Position numbers and translations under genes: made by a program | Part shown: one piece after another, positions 1 through 3,885 of the stretch | Position numbering within the stretch: the first letter of the stretch is position 1 | Layout of the letters: every line of letters starts with the position of its first letter | Assembly: GCA_902774655.1 (NCBI GenBank) | Contig: CACYJD010000090.1 | Span: 1-6,198, forward strand | Source of the DNA: an uncultured Erysipelotrichaceae bacterium | GTDB taxonomy: Bacteria; Bacillota_I; Bacilli_A; RFN20; CAG-826 | Reading direction: 5' to 3' | Length of the DNA: 6,198 nt | The notes under the pieces: generated by a model | Seen by the model: only the letters and a program-made list of their open reading frames with translations | Told to the model about the DNA's origin: nothing | Databases searched by the model: none

Positions 1-55
1 ATTGCAACAAAATCACAGTTAATAAGAATCTTCAATAATAAATCAAATGAATATG
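1..55. other. 3' flank of an upstream transcription unit, gene not resolvable
   Basis: These bases precede an intrinsic terminator, so they probably hold the tail of an upstream plus-strand gene or its 3' UTR. Frame 3 is open to a TAA at 36-38 (ending ...NKNLQ) and frame 2 stops at 20-22. Frame 1 stays open to 64-66, but that stop falls inside the terminator stem, which makes it the least likely. There is too little sequence to choose a frame or a product. Confidence 0.3.
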
Positions 56-81
56 ACCGGGTGTAAAAGCTCGGTTTTTTT
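56..81 (+). terminator. Intrinsic terminator of the upstream unit
   Basis: The 7-bp stem ACCGGGT (56-62) pairs with GCTCGGT (69-75) using two G-U pairs, around a 6-nt loop GTAAAA. It is followed directly by a run of Ts to 81. The last T also starts the first TGTGACA repeat of the next promoter region, so the two transcription units are packed back to back. Confidence 0.85.
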
Positions 82-110
82 GTGACACTTTTGTGACAAG
101 CACTGTGATA
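81..110 (+). promoter_or_regulatory. Three tandem TGTGAYA repeats over the promoter
   Basis: TGTGACA at 81-87, TGTGACA at 92-98 and TGTGATA at 104-110 are direct repeats 11 and 12 bp apart, so all lie on the same DNA face. The first two are embedded in the longer identical string TTTTGTGACA. The second overlaps the -35 hexamer and the third lies in the -35/-10 spacer. Direct repeats with about 11-bp period are the usual binding pattern of OmpR/PhoB-type response regulators. That assignment is an inference, since no such regulator is in the window. Confidence 0.5.
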
Positions 111-119
111 ACATAAAAT
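91..119 (+). promoter_or_regulatory. Sigma-A-type promoter of the leader-peptide gene
   Basis: The -35 TTGTGA (91-96) is separated by exactly 17 bp from the -10 TAAAAT (114-119). Transcription would start near 126, which nearly overlaps the Shine-Dalgarno at 124-130. The 5' UTR would therefore be very short unless the start site is shifted slightly upstream. Confidence 0.6.
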
Positions 120-123
120 TAAC

Positions 124-130
124 AAAGGAG
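124..130 (+). promoter_or_regulatory. Shine-Dalgarno AAAGGAG that sets the start at 141
   Basis: AAAGGAG ends 10 nt before the ATG at 141 but only 4 nt before the in-frame TTG at 135. The ATG is therefore chosen as the start, removing the two residues (MN) that a TTG start would add. Confidence 0.75.
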
Positions 131-140
131 AACTTTGAAT

Positions 141-428
141 ATGAATAAAGAATTATTAAAAGGATTAACCGAAGAAGAAATCGCTAAAGTAAGAGCGTGT
201 AATAATACTGATGAAATTTTGGCTTTAGCTAAACAAGAAGGCATCGAATTAACTGATGAGCAACTAGAAACTGTTAATGGTGGAGCGTGTTCTAACTCAG
301 ATAATTGTCCGCCATGCCCATCATGTAGAAGTACTAATGTTAAATTAAGAGAATCTGGCAAGACTATAAAAAAATACAAGTGTAATGAATGTGGTAAAGA
401 GTTCGAAACAGGATTTACCACCAAATAA
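141..428 (+). CDS. Nif11-like double-glycine leader peptide with zinc-ribbon-like core
   Basis: A 95-residue protein in two parts. Residues 1-48 form an acidic amphipathic leader (MNKELLKGLTEEEIAKV...) ending in LETVNGG (42-48), the double-glycine site cut by C39 peptidase-transporters. The LTEEE...AKQEGIELTDEQLE pattern is that of Nif11-like/bacteriocin-type leaders of ribosomal peptides. The 47-residue remainder carries C50, C56, C59, C62, C81 and C84. The arrangement C59-P-S-C62 ... Y-K-C81-N-E-C84-G-K-E-F is a zinc-ribbon signature, with the C56/C59/C62 triplet evenly spaced. A ribosomal-peptide core normally has no such finger. It could be a precursor whose thiols are modified, an exported zinc-binding domain, or a small intracellular zinc protein that keeps a leader fold. 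No maturation enzyme or transporter is nearby. It is monocistronic, between its own promoter and terminator. The existence of the gene and its leader are well supported, but the core's role is not known. Confidence 0.88.
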   Translation: MNKELLKGLTEEEIAKVRACNNTDEILALAKQEGIELTDEQLETVNGGACSNSDNCPPCPSCRSTNVKLRESGKTIKKYKCNECGKEFETGFTTK

Positions 429-462
429 ACTAACTGCCATTAAACTTAATCAATATAGAATA

Positions 463-491
463 AAAGCCAGGTATAAAAACCTGGTTTTTTT
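463..491 (+). terminator. Intrinsic terminator of the leader-peptide gene
   Basis: The perfect 6-bp stem CCAGGT (467-472)/ACCTGG (479-484) with loop ATAAAA is followed by seven Ts (485-491). The stem extends by G-U and A-U pairs (AAAG with the T run). It lies 38 nt after the stop and makes the gene a single-gene unit. Confidence 0.9.
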
Positions 492-663
492 CGAAGAGGC
501 TTAGTTGTACAACATAATTGTGAATGGAGATTTTTAGTCCAAATTGAATAACTGACCTCAGACAACAATGATTTCTAACAGAAACCTTGTAATGATATAA
601 AGATATCTATTATAAATTTCTTATATAATATATGAAGAATATATATTGTTGATTACTAGTAAG
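492..663 (+). other. Leader region upstream of the first surface-protein gene
   Basis: No convincing gene is present. It holds a perfect 10-bp palindrome GTTGTACAAC (504-513), a very AT-rich stretch with promoter-like hexamers (587-629), and a short inverted repeat around GAAG (ATATAT arms, about 629-645) that could fold in the 5' UTR. No known riboswitch core was recognised. Confidence 0.4.
587..616 (+). promoter_or_regulatory. Candidate promoter of the first surface-protein gene
   Basis: TTGTAA (587-592) and TATAAA (611-616) are 18 bp apart, with TATTAT (608-613) as an overlapping alternative -10. A perfect TATAAT also occurs at 624-629 but has no recognisable -35 at proper spacing. The region is so AT-rich that chance matches are likely, so the position is only approximate. 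Confidence 0.35.
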
Positions 664-670
664 AAGGAGG
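664..670 (+). promoter_or_regulatory. Shine-Dalgarno AAGGAGG that sets the start at 676
   Basis: AAGGAGG ends 5 nt before the ATG at 676. An in-frame TTG at 646 would put this site inside the coding region and add ten residues ahead of a complete signal peptide, so the ATG is the right start. Confidence 0.85.
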
Positions 671-675
671 AGCTT

Positions 676-2985
676 ATGAAGAAATCAATTATTAAAAATA
701 TATCACTAAGCATCGCGTGCCTACTTGGAGTAGGTGGCTCATTTTCCAAAAGCGTTAATCAGGTTGAAGCAGTAAGCGCTGCAGAACCTGTTGCTTCTGA
801 ATCTTTAAATGGGGCTGGCACACAAGAATCGCCATATTTGATTAGCAGTGCATCTGATTTAATTAAATTTAGAAACATTGTTAATGCAGGAAGTTATACT
901 TCATGCGCTAAATTGACATCAAATATTACTTTCACTGGAGAAAATAACTGGACTAAGCCTATAGGTAACACCTATCCGCATAGATATCTTGGTGTATTTG
1001 ATGGATGTGGCTACACGATTAGTGGCATTAATTTTACCAAAACTAACGAAAGATTATATTATTATGGACTTTTTGGATGCGCTGGAGCTTCTACCATCAA
1101 AAATGTAACCATGAAGAATGGAAGTTTTACAGTAGACTCAATGTATCTTGGGGCAATTGTTGGTAATATTGATACTAGTAGTAGTACTTTGATTGAAAAC
1201 TGTCATAACGTATCATTTGATCTTAACTTTGTTGACGCTACAAATAATGGTAGCTGGGTTGGAGGAATTGTCGGAAGTACCGCATCCGATAATACCAGTT
1301 GCAATATAACAATTAGAAATTGCGGTAGCACCGGAAACGTCACTTCTAATGGCGATGATAATTACTGTGATGCTATTGGAGGCATTGTCGGTTTTGAATT
1401 CTCTAAAGCTGGTAACAATATCAGCAATTGTTATAATGCTGGTACAGTCCATAATACTTCAAATACTGACGAACATTATCCTAAAGTTGGTGGTATTATT
1501 GGTTGGTCTAGACGTCTTTTTTCTTTAAGAAATTGTCATAACTATGGCTCTGTTATCTCTGATAAAGCAGGAAACAATAATGTAGGTGGTGCTATTGGTT
1601 ACTTAGAAAAGCTTGATAATATAGTTGCATCATTTAGTAGCAACTATTATTTGAATACTGTATGTTCAAGACCTATAGGAACATATGATAGTAGTTATAA
1701 TACTGCTACCTTTCCAAAAGCATTAACTGCGGATCAATTTAAGAACCCTGATAACTTTACTGGTTGGAATTTTACTGACCTTTGGCGTATGGGTAATTTA
1801 TATCCTGAATTAGGTGGGGAACCAGTTCAAGCATCTGCAACTGGATATCAAGGTGCTTATGATGGCCAACCTCACTCAATTTCAGTAACAGTTACAGAAC
1901 CAGCTGAAGGATATACCATCACTTATAGTACATCCAGTACTGGTGAATATACTTCAGTTAATCCTACATATACCGATGTAGGGACTTATACAACTTATTA
2001 CAAGGTTAGTGCTGATGAATATGTTGACGCTACTGGATCAGAAACAGTTATTATCACTAAAGCAGATCCATCTTATGTCGTTCCAAGCGTTATAGATGCG
2101 CCATATAATGTTGAATTATCAACAATTGGTCTTCCAGAAGGATTCACCTGGATGGATGCAAGTCAAAAGACATCAACTTGGGGAGAAAATACATTTAAAG
2201 CTAAATACACTCCGAGTGATACAGTTAACTACAATGTAGTTGAAAACATTGATATTAAAGTTAATGTTAAATGGATTTTAGTAGATCCAACTGAAGGTGA
2301 TGTTTCAGTAACAATTAAAGATGGAGAAACAGAATACAACGTTGATATTTCTGTCAAAGTTGAAGTTAAGACTGAAGTTACTGTTGATGAAAAACGCGCC
2401 GAATACGCAAGTATTGGTAGAGAATTTATCAAACAAGATGAAGATATCAATGCAATCTATTCCGTTAAATTGATTAAAACAGTCGGCGGAGTTCAAACTG
2501 AAATTCAACCTTCCGATATTAAAGAAGGCACAAAGATTTTTGTTGCAATGCCTGTACCAGAAGAATTAGTGGGCAATCCATTTAGATTACTTGAAATCTT
2601 CTCAGCAACCGAAGCTAAAGAAATGGAAAACTATGCTTTAACTCAAGATGGCAAAACAGTAGTGGTGGAAGTTGATAGAATGGGTGAATTTGCCTTTATT
2701 GGACATACAGATCAACCAAATGGATTTGATTATCCAACTGGAATTCCTGCAGTCGCAGTTGTCTTCATTGTCTTAGGTGTTATCCTTTTAGTCCTTGCTG
2801 GCGCATGGGCATTAATGATGTTTGTCTTCAATAAATGGATTAGAAGAGAAGGTAATGCTATTAGAGCATTCAAACTCTTTAACATTAAGAAAGATGATAA
2901 ATTCTTAGTTGTCTCATTCCCAGTTAAGTTTGAGTACAAACTAGATAATGAAATCTTTGCTACAAAAGAAGAAGCTCTTAAATAA
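676..2985 (+). CDS. Secreted membrane-anchored surface protein with GLUG-type beta-helix repeats
   Basis: A 769-residue modular surface protein, probably an adhesin. Residues 1-35 are a signal peptide (MKKSIIK, a hydrophobic stretch, then VSA-A). Residues 46-72 match the opening of GLUG-repeat proteins (GAGTQESPYLI). A beta-helix region follows to about 380. Its GLUG-like repeats carry GAIVG (159), GGIVG (196), GGIVG (235), GGIIG (272) and GGAIG (304), each later followed by an N-C step (C176, C216, C252, C287). Residues about 388-467 form an MBG/YDG-type Ig-like module (YDGQPHSISV ... GTYTTYYKV) and about 468-535 a second one (GFTW, YTPSDTVNY). A juxtamembrane beta domain spans about 536-685. 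One transmembrane helix (692-718) is followed by K/R residues and a 51-residue cytoplasmic tail. There is no LPXTG motif, so anchoring is by the helix. It has its own leader and terminator, with a double TAA stop. Surface location is well supported; the ligand is unknown. Confidence 0.95.
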   Translation: MKKSIIKNISLSIACLLGVGGSFSKSVNQVEAVSAAEPVASESLNGAGTQESPYLISSASDLIKFRNIVNAGSYTSCAKLTSNITFTGENNWTKPIGNTYPHRYLGVFDGCGYTISGINFTKTNERLYYYGLFGCAGASTIKNVTMKNGSFTVDSMYLGAIVGNIDTSSSTLIENCHNVSFDLNFVDATNNGSWVGGIVGSTASDNTSCNITIRNCGSTGNVTSNGDDNYCDAIGGIVGFEFSKAGNNISNCYNAGTVHNTSNTDEHYPKVGGIIGWSRRLFSLRNCHNYGSVISDKAGNNNVGGAIGYLEKLDNIVASFSSNYYLNTVCSRPIGTYDSSYNTATFPKALTADQFKNPDNFTGWNFTDLWRMGNLYPELGGEPVQASATGYQGAYDGQPHSISVTVTEPAEGYTITYSTSSTGEYTSVNPTYTDVGTYTTYYKVSADEYVDATGSETVIITKADPSYVVPSVIDAPYNVELSTIGLPEGFTWMDASQKTSTWGENTFKAKYTPSDTVNYNVVENIDIKVNVKWILVDPTEGDVSVTIKDGETEYNVDISVKVEVKTEVTVDEKRAEYASIGREFIKQDEDINAIYSVKLIKTVGGVQTEIQPSDIKEGTKIFVAMPVPEELVGNPFRLLEIFSATEAKEMENYALTQDGKTVVVEVDRMGEFAFIGHTDQPNGFDYPTGIPAVAVVFIVLGVILLVLAGAWALMMFVFNKWIRREGNAIRAFKLFNIKKDDKFLVVSFPVKFEYKLDNEIFATKEEALK

Positions 2986-2988
2986 TAA

Positions 2989-3068
2989 GGTTCTATAAAT
3001 CTAGGGTGGTATACTCGCAAGGGTATATCACCTTTATTTTTATTGTCCACCCTAGATTGTATTGAACC
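2989..3068. repeat. 80-bp imperfect inverted-repeat element between convergent genes
   Basis: A perfect 12-bp arm AATCTAGGGTGG (2998-3009) is matched at 3047-3058. After ATA/TAT pairing with one mismatch and one bulged base, the outer GGTTC (2989-2993) pairs with GAACC (3064-3068). The sequence TAA flanks both ends in direct orientation (2986-2988 and 3069-3071), the left one being the second stop codon of the surface-protein gene. It could be a bidirectional terminator, or a small MITE-like palindrome with a TA-containing target duplication. The sequence alone does not separate these. Confidence 0.6.
3005..3044 (+). terminator. Intrinsic terminator of the first surface-protein gene
   Basis: GGTGGTATAC (3005-3014) pairs with GTATATCACC (3023-3032) over 10 bp with one G-U pair, around loop TCGCAAGG, followed by a T-rich tract TTTATTTTTATT. 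It shares its left arm (GGTGG) with the larger inverted repeat, so the two hairpins cannot form at once. Confidence 0.75.
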
Positions 3069-3069
3069 T

Positions 3070-3096
3070 AAAATAAAAGACATTTAAATGTCTTTT
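3070..3096 (-). terminator. Probable terminator of the TetR-family gene, overlapping its stop
   Basis: A perfect 22-bp palindrome (3075-3096) with arms AAAAGACATTT and AAATGTCTTTT spans the last codons and stop of the minus-strand gene. Read leftwards it can fold as a hairpin with a TTAA loop, followed on the minus strand by ATTTTA. The stem is AT-rich and the U-tract short, so termination may be weak and helped by the adjacent inverted repeat. Confidence 0.5.
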
Positions 3097-3677
3097 AATT
3101 TTTCAGCAAGATCAAGAGAACCCTTAGCTAATAGGCGACACAATTTTTTATTGTCTTCGATGATTTTGTTCTTGTTTTTATTTGTCTTTAATTGCTCTGC
3201 GTAATATAAAGCTGTATTATACAATCCTTCAAAGCAGAAAATAGATATAAAATTGCCTGGAATATCGTAGCCACTTGTATTAATTAAATCGGCAATATAT
3301 TTTTGATAGTTTTCAAATAAAGCGTTTTTAAATACCTCAAGTGGAAATGTGTCCCCTTTGTTTACAAGGTTCGATATTTGTTCATAATGCTTTGATACTA
3401 ATTCAAAGGTAATAAGTATAGACTGATATTCAATTTCTTCAGGATCATTTTCTTTAGCAAGGATTTTATTATATCCCTCAGCATATTCTCTATTTACTAA
3501 ATTGATGGAAGCTTCTGCAAGAAGATGTTCTTTATCTTTATAGTATCGATAAAAGGTCATTTTTGCTTTCTTTGCTACATCACATATTTCGTTAATAGTG
3601 ATATCGTGATAATTCTTCTTTTCTAGAAGTGTAAATAAGTTTTTTTCAAATATAGATTTTGTTTTATTCATACCCAT
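3084..3677 (-). CDS. TetR/AcrR-family transcriptional regulator
   Basis: A 197-residue protein of normal TetR-family length. The N-terminal DNA-binding domain is clear: helix 1 (about 5-20), then a helix-turn-helix at 26-46 reading ITINEICDVAKKAKMTFYRY, followed by YKDKEHLL. Residues about 75-195 are the helical ligand/dimer domain, including FCFEGLYNTALYYAEQL, as in the TetR_C_8-like group; the effector cannot be predicted. It is divergent from the second surface-protein gene and convergent with the first, so control of itself and the divergent gene is the simplest reading. Neither the ATG at 3677 nor the in-frame ATG at 3671 has a Shine-Dalgarno, unlike the other genes here; the upstream one is used, giving MGMNK. 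The stop lies inside a palindrome. The family assignment is firm, the target inferred. Confidence 0.93.
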   Translation of the reverse strand: MGMNKTKSIFEKNLFTLLEKKNYHDITINEICDVAKKAKMTFYRYYKDKEHLLAEASINLVNREYAEGYNKILAKENDPEEIEYQSILITFELVSKHYEQISNLVNKGDTFPLEVFKNALFENYQKYIADLINTSGYDIPGNFISIFCFEGLYNTALYYAEQLKTNKNKNKIIEDNKKLCRLLAKGSLDLAEKLKDI

Positions 3678-3691
3678 AGATTATTTGTATT

Positions 3692-3706
3692 TTTACTAAA
3701 AGTAAA
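3692..3706. promoter_or_regulatory. Candidate TetR-family operator, TTTACT-AAA-AGTAAA
   Basis: A perfect inverted repeat with 6-bp arms and a 3-bp centre lies 15 bp upstream of the regulator's start codon. Size, symmetry and position fit an autoregulatory operator of a TetR-family dimer. The assignment is inference. Confidence 0.5.
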
Positions 3707-3713
3707 CAAAAAA

Positions 3714-3740
3714 TGTTACTTTGGGTATTAAAAAGTATCA
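3714..3740. promoter_or_regulatory. Second inverted repeat in the divergent region
   Basis: TGTTACTTT (3714-3722) and AAAGTATCA (3732-3740) are complementary at 8 of 9 positions around a 9-bp centre. The half-sites share TTACT/AGTA with the operator candidate at 3692-3706. It lies where transcription from the candidate minus-strand promoter would begin, a sensible place for repression. Confidence 0.4.
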
Positions 3741-3769
3741 TTTTGCATTGTTTTATATTGCATGGTCAA
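3740..3769 (-). promoter_or_regulatory. Candidate promoter of the TetR-family gene
   Basis: On the minus strand TTGACC (plus 3764-3769) is followed after 18 bp by CAAAAT (plus 3740-3745). The -35 matches five of six consensus bases and the -10 four. It would give a 5' UTR of roughly 55 nt. No better pair was found in this AT-rich region. Confidence 0.35.
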
Positions 3770-3772
3770 CCT

Positions 3773-3811
3773 TTGTCTATTAGCATAAAAAAATAATTAC
3801 ATTGTCTATTA
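3773..3811 (+). repeat. Direct repeat TTGTCTATTA, 29 bp apart
   Basis: A perfect 10-bp sequence occurs at 3773-3782 and 3802-3811, with 19 bp between copies, upstream of the second surface-protein gene. It may be a paired activator or repressor site. The gene's promoter probably lies in or near here, for example weak TTGCAT (3758-3763) and TAGCAT (3781-3786) 17 bp apart, but no strong -35/-10 pair could be fixed. Confidence 0.45.
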
Positions 3812-3871
3812 CTTTATTTAGCTTAAGAGCTATGGCCATTGTAAATCATTTTATATCTCGTAATTGGGAGT

Positions 3872-3876
3872 AGAGG
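3872..3876 (+). promoter_or_regulatory. Shine-Dalgarno AGAGG that sets the start at 3886
   Basis: AGAGG lies 9 nt before the ATG at 3886. An overlapping ATG at 3882 opens a different frame of only seven codons and is better placed as a chance occurrence. GGGAG at 3866-3870 is a second, more distant, match. Confidence 0.6.
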
Positions 3877-3885
3877 CATTGATGT

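Noticed and set aside
119..424. Minus-strand open frame of 101 codons opposite the leader-peptide gene
   Set aside because: It has no ribosome site, is almost fully antisense to a well-supported gene with promoter and terminator, and its sequence is a low-complexity L/S-rich mirror of that gene.
568..600. Short frame MISNRNLVMI in the leader region
   Set aside because: Ten codons, no Shine-Dalgarno, and it overlaps the candidate promoter, so it would not be transcribed with the gene downstream.
709..720. Possible lipobox (SIAC, Cys15) in the first surface protein
   Set aside because: The -3 position is Ser rather than Leu, Val or Ile, and the hydrophobic run before the Cys is too short. A signal peptidase I site at VSA-A is a better fit.
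3003..3032. T-box-like string AGGGTGGTA followed by a terminator
   Set aside because: It lies 18 nt after a stop codon with no room for a T-box leader, the downstream gene is on the opposite strand, and the rest of the T-box core is not matched. Chance resemblance within the inverted repeat is more likely.
2730..3083. Minus-strand open frame of 117 codons at the end of the first surface protein
   Set aside because: It is antisense to the transmembrane and tail coding region, its start sits in the tetR terminator palindrome with no ribosome site, and no domain is visible.
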